From Botrytis cinerea B05.10 (lineage: Eukaryota; Ascomycota; Leotiomycetes; Helotiales; Sclerotiniaceae): 64,000 nucleotides of DNA. Below the pieces are notes generated by a model. That model was given only the letters and a program-made list of their open reading frames with translations, had not been told where the DNA came from and did not search any database. The position numbers and the translations under genes were made by a program. The stretch is from positions 992,001 to 1,056,000 of the forward strand of contig NC_037324.1 in the NCBI RefSeq assembly GCF_000143535.2, written 5' to 3'. Below, in pieces: positions 11,557 through 23,600 of this stretch. Each line of letters starts with the position of its first letter. Position 1 is the first letter of the stretch.

Positions 11557-13412
11557 ATGAAGTGGTTCCGAAGAAAGAAGAAGCCGGCAAAGGAGCTATC
11601 AGACAAACCATCTCTCGTACGCAGTTATACAAATCGAGCAGATCGAAGGCATCATGCAGCATATGCAACCCCGCGTGGATCTATCATAAACAAGCTTCCC
11701 GATAAAGTTCTCGAACGCATCTTCATACTTGTATGCCCTCATTCGCAAGACGAAACTTACGAGACATGCGAACAATCTTCTCTGGACGATTGCTGTCCAT
11801 TATGCGACACGAGAGATTTGGCTCATTGTGCCCAAGTCTCGAGGAAATGGAGGAATGCAGCTATTGGCGTTTTGTTCGTAGTCCAACCATTTGTGCGAAG
11901 TGTTCAATTAAGCTGACTCGATTCTTGTGCAGGTACCATAGTGTTCGGATTGATGCAGTTCATTTCTGCGAGCTCGAAGAAATATTGTCAGAGAAGAGGA
12001 AACATAAAGGTCGATTCAATCGCAATGCAGAACCAGAGGAAACCCCCAACGTTAGATTGCAACTACTTTGTAGAACGATTCGCGACAATAGAATGCTGGG
12101 AGAATTGGTGGAATTTCTCAAAACACCATACATGACTAGAGGAGCCTGTAAAGCCGATCTTGCGCGCAGCGTGGCAGTTTGTCCTAATATACGATATCTC
12201 GATCTTCCCGAGGGTATATTTTCAGATGATCCTTCCTGCCACACTCTCAAACTCGAAATTCAAGCGCGATGCCCAGATCTACGAAAGATGACATATATGA
12301 CTGGCTCGGAGAGGAGCCTTGAACAATTGTCGGGCGGCAAGATCTGGAGAAATCTGGAGGTATTGGAATTCACAAGACTCAACATGGACCCTACGATTAT
12401 TCGACGCGCCTTGGGCTCATTAACTGGGCTTCGAGCTTTGAAGGTTACAGATACAAAGACTTTCAATGATGAGATATTCCAGCACAGCGATTACCTACCG
12501 CCATTTCCAGCTTTTACTGAATTGGTTTTCGAAAACACACCCAACGTTACAGCAATTGGCTTGGAGGCGTATCTATTCCGTTCAGACACGCAAGAGAAAC
12601 TTACAAGCCTTTCATTGACAGAAACGGGCATTCATCCTTCCACTTTACATAAAATCACAGACAATGCTCCCAGACTGACCTTCTTGTCGATTGTTGAGTC
12701 AGTACATGCGTCCTTTCCAGCTCTTCAAAATATTCCACCACTTTCCTCGACGTCACTACAAACATTGCATTACGAAATTACCTCCGCATCATCCGCAAAT
12801 ACCTTCAAAAGCGTTGTACAAAGTCATTACTCATACCTTACCACCTCCTTAATTTCCAATAGACTTCCTGCGCTTCGAGCCCTTTACGTTCGCGATTCCG
12901 ATTTCCCCGAATCTTTGATCGGTCTCGCACCTCCTGCTCCCGCATATGCGTCCGATCCAGATAATTTCGTACCACCTAATCCTTTCGATCGTTCCTCAAA
13001 TGCGCCTTCTGCCATGCCCACCAATAATCGATTTAGCTCCAACAATCCTTTTGCAGCTCAAGCAAACCTGTCTCCGATGATGCCCACTGGAATGGGACTC
13101 AAACAAGAATTGGAGGTATACAGTAAAGGCCTTGATGAGATGGAATGGAATTTTGCCAAAGTCCAACCGCCAACTGCACCCGGCAGAAGAGGTTCGGCAA
13201 CAACAGCAAGGCCGATTAGCAGTTATGGACTGGGTGATAGTATGGGCAAAGCATGGGCTCCAGGTCATGGCGCAAGAAGAAGTGTTATTGTCGGAAATGG
13301 ATTCGGCGGCTTTCTCGCCGTGCCCGCAGATGATCCTCCCAGACCCAGCAGCTCAGCGGGCGAAAAGAAGAGACATTCTAGGAAAAACAGCAGCCAAGAT
13401 TTATGGCGGTGA
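11557..13412 (+). CDS. F-box protein with leucine-rich-type C-terminal half
   Basis: Two exons, 11557-11873 and 11933-13412, give exactly 599 codons (598 residues). After a basic start (MKWFRRKKKPAKE) an F-box begins near residue 46 (SIINKLPDKVLERIFILV) and runs to RKWRNAAIGVL. The intron splits the segment IGVLYHSVRIDAVHFCELEE; joining at donor GTTCGT (11874) and acceptor GCAG (11932) restores one frame, whereas the more usual-looking GTAGTC four bases later does not. The middle (about 150-370) has the spaced Leu pattern of degenerate leucine-rich repeats. The C-terminal 150 residues are low-complexity, rich in Pro, Ser, Asn and Gly. F-box proteins bind Skp1 and bring substrates to SCF ubiquitin ligase; the target here is unknown. 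Confidence 0.85.
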
Positions 13413-15933
13413 TTGTACAGGCATGCCACTGGGCCAGATCTCAATTTAGAAGTGTTGCATTTTGGGTCATTCTATCAGCTTCATATTGATTCTGTTAATA
13501 CATGGAAAAGCCTGGTCCGGTCATACACTTTTCTTTTGGAGTATTTTTTCTACGATCGTGTGAGATGAACAATCTCACAGATATATATTTAACGTAATGA
13601 GGATTTATGGAGTATACCATGGATGTTTACGCTAAATCTATTTTACTACCTTTTTTGCCTTACCTTGCGTGTGTGGAGCGGAGCGTTTTATGTTTAATAC
13701 CCTAAAGGTTCTTATGGATCATGAATGGAGAATGGGAACAGGATATCAGGAGATGATTGATAGTCGATTTTTTTTTGGGATGGTTAGCGGATTGAAAGAT
13801 TGAGGGTTATGATGGCATAGTAGATAGCGGAATAAAATGATTTTTACTTTAGCCTGTGGGCAGTGATGACATGATGTTTATTTAATATCAAGTCGCTGAA
13901 CATATCCATATTGAAAGAGTTGTGGAGGGGTGGGGAGGGGTGATTTGTTTGGAGGAGAGGCTGAAAAGAGGTTGTGCAGAAAACATTGAGGCGATGCACT
14001 GCAGGGCAGGAGGCCGTTGTTGAGGAACATGCGGTGTATTCTTCCAGGGCCTTGTCGAAAAGAGGCGTCGGAGAGAATCGCGGAACAATACTTCAGTAAG
14101 TAACGGGAAATAATTCTCATGTCAAACCCGCACTCCTGTTAATTGGTGCATGGAAAATTCATCAAGATATCATACCATTTCATTTTTTGGGATTTGGGGT
14201 GTAAGTAAGTTCTTAGTTGAGGGGAAATGGGATGAATGACGCTTCCCTTCTTTCCCCTTCTTTATGATTTTTTTGCTTCGCGTGTACATATTCTGATTGC
14301 GATTTCAATGTCAAAGTTGATGATAAGTAACCGAAGACTGCATCTGAGGAATGGAAGGGAGGGATGTCGATGCAGATTTTAATCGAAGTCAGTCCATCTT
14401 ATCTTATCCTATGTGTTCTTTGAGGTGCGATTGTGGAATTCTGCGAGTCTTGGGGCTTGGGATGTTTGTTCTATATCTTGGTGAAGTATGTGTGGAATCT
14501 TGGAGTCGGGAATTTGGGGTTTCGAATGAATATTTGGAGGCTGTAAGGTATTGTATGCTAAATTTATATGTTTTTGTGTATATGTATGTGCGTTTATGCG
14601 GTGGGTGTATAGGAGGTGCCAAGTGGCATGTTGTGTTTGATAGTTATTGTGAGATAGGATTTGATGGATCCGTGGGAGTTCAAGGAGATTCGATGCTTGC
14701 TCAAGTGTGGACCGAGAAGATTTCAGTCCAGTCGTAACTGCGAAGGAATTGGAATGGATGACGAAAACCAAAATAGAAGTTCTTTGAATTTTGTGGTTGA
14801 TCTTAGGAATATCGTGATGGTTCAATCGAGTGGAGTCGATTTGGCAATGGCGTGTTTTTTCTATCAATGTATTCTTTATTTTGGGAGTTGAAAAATGTTA
14901 TGACGTTTGTGAGCTCGCGCATGCATCTGATTAATTGTAGAATTTTAGTCTCGGTGATGACTATTCTCGCTTGTTATATCTCGAATCTGTGCCTGAGTTG
15001 ATATTTTGGTTCTATCGTATTTTGTGTTCGCATCACCATTATCACCAGTCTTAGCATTGACATCAAGATTCATCATCATTTCTATTCATCACATAACTCG
15101 GAGAAACTTGTAGCCCAGATTTATCATAAAATACTCGATAACAAATGCCGAAACCAATCGCAAAGTCACCTTGGTCATTTTTATGCTTGACACCAAATCT
15201 TCCAATATGTTTGCATGGTAGTCCATTATTTAAATCTGTGTGGTTACACTGCAGCTGTACTGCGGCTCATATTCATAACAAATCTCTTTCGCAAGCGTCG
15301 GGCAGTTTTTCTTGAAGATCTACATTTCTTTAGTGTGGTAAAATCACCAGGACTCTTTAGTAAAGAAGCCATCGTTTCTCTAGAACAAAAACTAGATCTG
15401 GATCACGTGGGGAAGCTTAGTTGAGACTGATATTCAGGGAGGATGAGATGGTGATGTTTAAATTCTGGTTCAGAAAGTACTGCAGGTGTTGATTGGGGGA
15501 TTAATGAATGAATGAATGCATGGCGCGAAGTTAAACTGATCTCAAGTTTATTACTGGTATAGCAATTAATAATGAATCAATAGCACAAGTCATCGTAAAA
15601 TCAATGTTTGAAATTATTCGTACATACTATCCCACTCACCTCGAAATATTCCTTCCGATTTGAAGATGTTGACTTCTCACGCGTATGAAAGAAAAAATCA
15701 TATTTTCAATATAGATATGGCTGACTACTTATATCTCGAGATTTGAAATCTTCAAACGAAAGGCATCACCTCTCTATTTCATCGAGAAGTTTAGCCATGG
15801 CCGAGGTAACCTATTCAAACACATCAACCTAGTCCGGAAGTCCCGGATATAAGCTCACCATATCATTCTTTTCTTCGAAAATCTCCCTACGAGCGTCTCT
15901 GTATGTTATATCCATAACTCGCATCGCACATTG
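13413..15933. other. Intergenic region, 3' flank of the F-box gene
   Basis: About 2.5 kb without a supported protein gene. Open frames on both strands at 14351-14890 mirror one another and show no domain. Near 15770-15900 there is pyrimidine-rich DNA that leads into the first tRNA-like sequence. Confidence 0.45.
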
Positions 15934-16051
15934 TTCAAATTGGTATAGTGGTAACATAACTTGACTCTTTGAGACGATGGTTAAAGGATTTCCCATGAAT
16001 CCATCATGAGAGTTTTGTTCGGGTAGCCCCGGGTTCGAATATGGATTCGGA
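15934..16051 (+). pseudogene. tRNA-like sequence with expanded anticodon loop, probably degenerate
   Basis: The 5' part has an A-box-like D arm (TGGTATAGTGG) and the 3' part a B-box-like T arm (GGTTCGAAT). TTCAAAT at 15934-15940 can pair with ATTCGGA at 16045-16051 with one mismatch. CTTGA (15960-15964) pairs with TCGGG (16019-16023) through wobbles. Between them the loop is expanded by about 47 bases, as if it held an intron. The apparent anticodon is CTT, but the T stem cannot close (ATGG, one base short). It aligns with the better-preserved copy at 18592. Probably a decayed intron-bearing tRNA gene. Confidence 0.4.
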
Positions 16052-17482
16052 AGTTTATTTTTACCTTTTTACTTTGACTCTGTCTTTTATTCTCATTGAG
16101 CTAGTGTCACGAAAAAATTGGAGGCTCCACCCCCCCCCCCCCCCCTTCCCCCCTCTCTGTGCAAAGAATGATATATATTTTTGGTTTTTGTGCATCTCCA
16201 CCTGCGAATCTTTTTTGAAATCTTTCAACGAATAAGAAAAGCCTGGGGTTCTTCGAAATGAATTAGATAAGTAGAAGGTCAAACAGATCACATACTAAGT
16301 GCCCTCATATCGACCTCATAGCCTCCTTCCCCGCAAATCTAAAGTCCCTCATTAGAGTTGTTTGAGCTCTGATAGTCATACTGTCATAGAATACTCTAGT
16401 GTAGTTAGATTGTTGACCCCTGTCTTTTTTTTTTTGCCGAGCCCCTTATTAGCGCTATACTTCTTGGCGTCATCGATATGTTATCTAGGCACTCCGTGAA
16501 ATGATTTGAACAATCGATAATTAAATGATTCGAGTTGGTGTTTGAAATATCTTATACCTATAACTTGCTTACCAGCGAGAGCTCTTAATTTTCCCAACTA
16601 CCATCAATCATCCTTAATTTTTCTAGGGCTTGCATGCTTGATACGAAGATGATAACGATCATTCACAACACCCGATGAGCCGTTGTTTATCAATATTGGA
16701 TAGTATTTTAGTAATTAAGTTTTAGGCCCCGGGGTGGTCCTTCCTAGATGTTTGTACGTTTCCTCTCGTCTTACTAAATTGAGATTAGATTGTCCTAATA
16801 GAAATTACCCTCTTCTCGTACTTTTGGATACCCCACCTAAGAACCAAACATTTCTCATTGTTCTTTCCGTTCGGTTCATTTTGTTCGAGTCATTCTTTTC
16901 CTTTTCCAAGTGAGAATAATTCGTAACACGATTCGTATGAAACAAATGGTTAGTTCGTGAACTGGGAGACTCATGGGAGATTGTCGAGGTCAATGGTGGT
17001 GTATTTTTTGTCCACATTGAATTAGCGATCATGATCCAATAGATTCATAGTTTTCCTGCTTCTTTTCCATCGTGAATTTGTAACTGGATAGGAAATTTGA
17101 TAGTATATCAACGGTTCAGAGCCTGGTATTGCGTGAATAGTACTCATCAATTACTCATGTATATAATTGTAATAAGGTTATTCCAGTACTTTTTCATAGA
17201 TATTGTGGTTCGTGATCGATGTGTATCTTTCTGCTATGTATGTGTTCTCGTGTGTACCTGCTTGTATTTTGCCTCGATATGCACCTTCCCATTTCTCATA
17301 TCGTTTTAGCATGCGTCAATTCCGTTAGTAATGAAGGTGTCAGAATCTTTTACTCTCATGATAGTGGTGTGTGATTTACAATGTCGCGCGTCTAACTGTG
17401 TATTCTAATTGTATAGTTGACAAAAGTTGTATGCAGTTGTTTCATAGATGTAGAATAAAATGCAGGCAAGAAGGTCAAAGGT
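16052..17482. other. Intergenic region
   Basis: No protein gene is supported. There is a homopolymeric C run at about 16128-16145 that interrupts a weak open frame. The remainder is AT-rich with no recognisable element. Confidence 0.45.
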
Positions 17483-17930
17483 TAGAGCATTAAGTAATAG
17501 GTTACATCTCTGAGTAAGATACAGTCTTTAACAAACAGGAGATATGGTGGTGGAGTGCTGGCCGAATTGGCTAGCCTGGGCTCTCTTGAATGCTTGGAGC
17601 TGTACATGCTCTTCTTTTTTTCTTTTTTGGGGGGTAGAGCATTAAGTAATGGGTTGTGTATCTGAATAATACTCTACCTTCAACAAACAAGAGATATGGT
17701 GGTGGAGTGCTGGCCGAATTGGCTAGCCTGGGCTCTCTTGAATGCTTGGAGCTGTACATGCTCTTCTTTTTTTTCTTTCTCGAAGAATAAATCATTGGGT
17801 AATAGACTATCTATCTAGACAAAATACTACCCTCAACAAACAAGAGATATGGTGGTGGAGTGCTGGCCGAATTGGCTAGCCCGGGCTCTCTTGAACCTGG
17901 AGTTGTAATGGCTCTTCTTTTTTGCATTTT
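17483..17930 (+). repeat. Three tandem copies of a 152-base repeat with hairpin core
   Basis: Copies occupy about 17483-17634, 17635-17786 and 17787-17930. Each has a variable first part (a GAGCATTAAGTAATRGG-like start), then a strongly conserved core from AACAAACARGAGATATGG to GGGCTCTCTTGAA. It ends with an oligo-T tract (CTTCTTTTTT). The core holds the hairpin GCTGGCC-GAATT-GGCTAGC, identical in all copies. The conserved core and tail with drifting spacer suggest either a small structured RNA unit with Pol III-like terminators or a minisatellite. No known RNA family was recognised. Confidence 0.7.
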
Positions 17931-18591
17931 TTGAGTGCCAAGAAGATTGGCCACTATGTAAGTAGTCTAGTGGTGTCAGGCCTTGGCCAGCTTTGATATT
18001 GAGCACTTACAAGCTTTGAATGCTTCATGAGTGATAGAAGTTGACTTAATGGTAAAGTATTGAATTTGAGAGTATTGTCCGTCAAAAGAATGGTCGGTAG
18101 GATTTGAAGCAGCTTAAATTTCTACGCTGAATACCTTTCAGAGGGGTTGATTTTTCACACAGAGAAGGTACTATCCGGGTCAGTCGCCAAGCTCTAACAT
18201 TCCTTCTCTGTTTATCACCCGTATTAATTCCAAAGTATCTCAAAAATTACGGCATTTCTGTTGGTGATTTCATTCTTAATGTTTACCACAATGATAATTA
18301 CATGACAACTCTGTTTATATCTCAGAAAGAATTCAAGGTAAGCACACATGATATAACTATTCTAAACTATAACTGTTCCATCTTTTCAATATACCTTAAC
18401 AAATAACATGCTTCACCGTTCCAGAGTCCACTCCACTGCTTAATTAGTCTCGTGACGAAGAAACACTACTCCCAAGACATTAGCACTAGCACTATACTAG
18501 CACTAGACTTTCAACCCATCCAGTAGCAGCCCGATTCCATCCGACCAAAAATGTATTTTCAGCAACTTAACATAACACAACAAAACATATC
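17931..18591. other. Intergenic region between repeat array and tRNA-like gene
   Basis: No coding frame is supported. CACTAGCACTA-like short repeats occur at about 18481-18506. Confidence 0.4.
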
Positions 18592-18738
18592 ACCGGATTA
18601 GTGCAGTGGTAAAATACCTCGGTTTCATCGGTTTCGCTGTTATGGATCAAAAAGAAGAGGTGAATGAAATTTCATTTTCTCCGTGACATTTCGCAATACC
18701 ACGTCGAGTAGCCCCAGGTTCGAATCCTGGATCCGGTA
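18592..18738 (+). tRNA. Candidate intron-containing tRNA gene, isotype unresolved
   Basis: The acceptor stem ACCGGAT (18592-18598) pairs perfectly with ATCCGGT (18731-18737). The T arm CCAGG-TTCGAAT-CCTGG (18714-18730) is perfect and contains a consensus B box. The D arm GTGCAGTGGTAAAATAC holds an A box. CTCGG (18618-18622) pairs with TCGAG (18704-18708), leaving a loop with about 74 extra bases, longer than most fungal tRNA introns. A T-rich Pol III-type terminator follows. With this stem the anticodon would be TCA, a UGA reader, which is unexpected; shifting the stem by one base gives CAT (Met/Ile type) with weaker pairs. The fold is well supported; the identity is not. Confidence 0.5.
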
Positions 18739-20638
18739 TTTCTTTTTGGCACTTTCTATGTATCTTTTCATCTGAAGAAGAGTTTGGAGAAGAATTGCTT
18801 CTTTTCGAGGTGTCTTTTGAAGGACTAGGAAGGTGGATGGGTGGATGGAGAATTCCCGTTAGAGGGCTGAGGAGATGGAGCTTTCCTGTGGGTTTGTGCT
18901 GGATATCAAATTGGATATTAAGTGGATTTGAGAATCTTCAGTCTGCATGTAATTCAAATTGACAAAGATTGATGATATTGATATTCGTTTCTTATAAAAT
19001 GAACATCTTCTGCATTCAATAAATCTCAAATCTTGAAGCATTCAGAATCACCAAATCCTACAGGGATAACCCCAAGTATTTCATTGAATAAATATTCGTA
19101 CATTTTTGAAGATTTGCGTATGATCTCCTTGTATTACTTATTCAACCTCTGAGCACAACAAAATTTTGTGAATGTGATGTCTGATTTCGAACAAAACCGT
19201 AACTTCAAATTTTCCTCAACAACAAAATATCTCCCATAAGGGAATCATCGACATGCATACCAAGATCACGCCAAATGAAAATAACTTGAAAAATAAACGT
19301 CTTGAGCTTACAACATTCTCGTTTTCCAAATCTAAATGAATCTCAAGAAATATATCTTCTCTATAGACGCGATACATGAGCTCACTACATTCAAATGCGC
19401 CCAGTTCTGGTAGAAATATTCTTTAAAGGAGTTCCAATCCAAAGAGTGATTGACCTCCCTTCGACACAGTAATTTGACACACTCTCTTCGCATATAAAAC
19501 TAAATTATCAAAATTTCTCTCACCAAGATTTCCTCTTCTGATCCAATTCAAGCAACGCTCACTAGACAAAAACTCACGATTAGAAAACCCACTAATCTTC
19601 CAAACTATTTGTGGAAATCTACCAAAATACAGCTTCCATAACAAAACCAAGGAGATAAACCAGATGATCGATTCACATGTCTTTCTCCAAACAACTCCCA
19701 TATCCATTCGTTCAACTCCACGTGAATACCGGAACAATGACAGCTCCAAAAAAAAACACCAATACCCAGGCGATCAACCCCCTTCATCCAACTATCATCA
19801 ATCGAACAATTACAAAAGCACGGCACTCGCAGATACCACAACATTTGTTCCAAAAACATACACATCGAAGCTAGACAGACCTGGCCCCTTCACTCGCTTA
19901 AACTTAGCTAAGCCCCTGTGAATATCATATCACAAAACATCATAAAAGAATCGAACGAAATATATCGAAAGAATCCAAATCCATGAATCCATTATTCTGA
20001 AATCAGACATCTCGACAATCTCAATCTCAACCAACTCTAATTAACCTACCTATCCACCATTACCCACCCCCTTCACTTATCCCCCAAACACTTTTCTCTC
20101 CCCTCTCCATCCGAAAAACAATCCCACAATATACACTAAACATCCAGCACACAGCGATATATGAACAGCAAACAAAAATCCCAAAATCAGATCCAATCCC
20201 ATGAATCAACCATCTTCGTATAATCTTTCACATTATATCCTATCTCCTTTGATCTGATGATACAGATCTAAGATTACATGTCCCTATGAAAATGCCAGCT
20301 TATTCCCCTCCCGGTTTGAGTTTCCAACATTGCGAATATTTAGAGTATCATGACTATGGTATCTGGGTTTCGGCTTAGCTAAATCACCCGAGCCGGAAGT
20401 ATTTCGGATGCGATCTTGCTTGCAAATGCCGCACTCATATAAATGATTACCCGGAATTCTTTTCTCATATACTAATGTCTAGCGAAACAGGATTTCCGCG
20501 GGCCGGAAAGCGAGACCGCGTTGTGAGTTATTCGAAATACGATGTAAAAATTTTCAACAAGCTCCGCCGTGATCACCCAACCCCCCCTGGAAACCGTTAG
20601 CCCTTTTCTTTACTATAAATTCACAGCTTTAGCTCCTC
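18739..20638. other. Intergenic region
   Basis: About 1.9 kb, AT-rich then C-rich towards 20100. Weak overlapping open frames at 19423-19921 on both strands have no recognisable domain. The end is the 3' flank of the reductase locus. Confidence 0.45.
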
Positions 20639-23600
20639 CTATCTTCTCTCACTCGCTCCCACAAGCTCCATCCATTCGCTCATCCACTTCCCCATCCACT
20701 CCCCCCTCACAGCCTCCAATCCCCTCATCTTCGGGCTAGCGTCCAAAGCACGCTCAACCAGCATAGGTTCCCCCACACCTCCCTCCGCATCTAAATCTCG
20801 AAACTTCAACAACCCAGTTAAAAAATCAAGTAATTTCACAGCCGGATTCTGTTCCACATCAACATTCCTATCACCATCACCATCACCATCACCATCACCA
20901 TCACCATCAGCACCATTCTCCTCCCTACTCATTCTCAAACTATCCAGCCAAACTTCCGGCTCTAATATCTCCAGCGATCTAATCGCCACAAGATCACGTA
21001 ACAATGTGCTCCAAGTCACCAGTTGCGGATTCCGAAGATTAGACACCGTAGTCGCACTCTCCCTGCTCATATTCTTCCTTGTCGTCACCAAATCTACAAA
21101 AAAATCACCCAGCAAATCCACCGGTATGAAATCCACATTATCGAATCGTGGACCTAGACTATTAGGTATCTGACCTAGATAAAGAGAACTAAGCATGACA
21201 CTAGGAAACCATTCTCTAGGGTTCCACAAGCCTGGGTTTAGGACAGGACCGGCTATTTGACCGATGCGAATGATGGTCGTAGAGATTGTTTCGCCTAGAT
21301 GTTGGCCTGCGGCGTCGACGAGCAATTCCGAGAGAAATTTGGCGCGTGCGTAGCCAAATGGTGCTGATGTTTTAAGACTGAATATTATTTCTTCGAGGGC
21401 AGGACCTGCTGTATGTCCTTCTACCGCTGCAATGGAAGAGACGAATACGAAACGTGTTGTGGAATTAGTAGAGGCGGCTAGAGTTAACAAATTGATAATC
21501 CCTGCAAATTGTGAACGGAATGCCGAAAGTGCCAGATTGAAGTTCACGGGCCAAGCAGCGTGGATAATGAGATCAATCTCTCCACTGAGTGACTTGTATG
21601 CATGTTCATCCATACCAAGTGATGGCGATTCGAGATCTGCTTTGATAAAAGTAACGCGATTGCTTAGCTTAGTCGTAGCAAATCCGGAGGCGGTAAATAT
21701 CTTGCGTTGCTTGGCTTTTCCACCATCCTCTCCACAGTTCAAGCAGAAAACATTTGCGATCCCATCACGGTTGAGTAAGGCTTGCAGTAGATACGATCCT
21801 ATAGTTCCTGTAGACCCAGTGAGAAGGACATTGATGGGCTTCAATGCCTGGCTGGTATATTCGACCGGCTTCTATGGTACTGGCATGGTTTTAATTTGCT
21901 CACGATAGGTGGTAAGTAGAGCTTCCATAATTTCGAGCTCATCTTGCTCATTTTTATTTGGGGTGAGAATAGCTGTTCTTAACTGAGACACCGTTGAATT
22001 CTGATAGATAGTAGAAATGGCAAAGTCAGGGCGTTGAAAACTTCTTCGTAATGCACGTGTGAGTTGGAGAGACTGTAGCGAATCCATACCACGATCAAAG
22101 AAATTATCCGCGTCATCAAGGTTTGACGAGGCTGTTACAGAACGGACGTGCTGTCGGATGAGACGAGTGGTTGGATCGGGACCCGTGGGAGTATAATAAT
22201 GCGCTGTATCGCCGTTTGGGTAGTCGTCATCGTTTGAAAGCAAGTCTGCATTATTATAAAGTTTCTCAATTTCTTCAGTGTACTGACTGATACTGGGAGC
22301 TCGCGTAAAAGTACCCTTAGCTGCACGAATGAGCCGACGATCTGCTGGAAGAACTAGAACAAAGGACTTCTCCAAACGCACGTGTGCAGGTGCTTTACGG
22401 TTGCTTTCCTCGATACTTGGCCAAATGCGCTCAATCAAAGTTGCTTGTTCTGCTGTCGTCAAAAGGGTCGCTGAGGCCGGCCCGATTAAAAATGCGGCTT
22501 GGAACCGCTGAGCACCTATTACAATAGCGCCGCTTACTTCGGGATTGCTAGCTATGATATGTTATTCCATTGAAATAGGATTAGTTTTCTCTCCATTGAG
22601 AAAGACAATAATCTCGTCCGATCGCGCACACCAGCGCCATAGATTCGGAATCTGAGGATGCAGCTCAAACAAGTCTTTGGTGCGATATTCCTCCAGCTCT
22701 TGCATGCCAGGAACAGTGAAACACGGCTGGATGTCAGTTGGAGTTTTGTGTCTTCAAACAACCATCTCATAGATGTCATCGGCTGCCCTGTCAAAGAAAG
22801 CGCCAACGCATGGATGAAATTGAATGTAACGCCATAGGGCCCGACCTGATGCCGCAGCAGAAGAAAATTCCAATAGGAGTAATTGCGGCACAATACCTGT
22901 TTCAGTTGCACCGCATACGCAGCGTAAATGAATTTTAGTTGCAACACGATCACCAATTTCCTGGGGTAGATCGCCACCAATGTAGATGATTGTTTAGAGA
23001 TGGGCCGCACAATAATTCAGCAATTCAGGATTCTGAAACACCTCAATCAGTCAGGAGACAGGAAAAGAGAGAGAATTTGTACCTGAGCCAACTCTGCTAC
23101 TACGGATGGCACAAGTATTCGCTACTTCAGCCGGAGATTGCTTGAGGACATTCACTACTCCTTGAGCCGTTGGAATAGCCGTCGCAACAGGAGCAATAAC
23201 AATATTCCCATAGGGAATAGCTCCGACAAATAATTGAGCAAGAAGCGCACCCTGGTCAATTATCAATTTTGTCCCTTCCTTGGATTTAGAGCAACTCACA
23301 TGGAAGGGTGGAAGTGTTACTATCACTCGCTTGCCTTTTATGAAGCTATTTTGAACAGAAAGAATTTCATTGGGTGCCTCACAGGCATTGGCATTCAAAA
23401 CTTGAGTGCATGTTTCGTGTGTCCAAATAAAAGGCTTGGGAAATCCGGTGGTCCCAGATGTGTGCCTGAGAAGGGAATGATTAGCCACCAATTGAAAAAT
23501 TGAAAAATTCTTGAAACTCTTACATGACGACGATAGGGGTTTGTCTCAAATCCTCAAAAGTCTTACTCAATACGTAGTGCGGATACTGCTGATTAAGAAG

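Noticed and set aside
14351..14891. Overlapping open frames of up to 152 codons on both strands
   Set aside because: They mirror each other, lack domain-like composition, and fit chance frames in a low-stop stretch.
17571..17795. Minus-strand frame MIYSSRKKKKKSMYSSK
   Set aside because: Produced by the 152-base repeats; the duplicated segment repeats at the same period.
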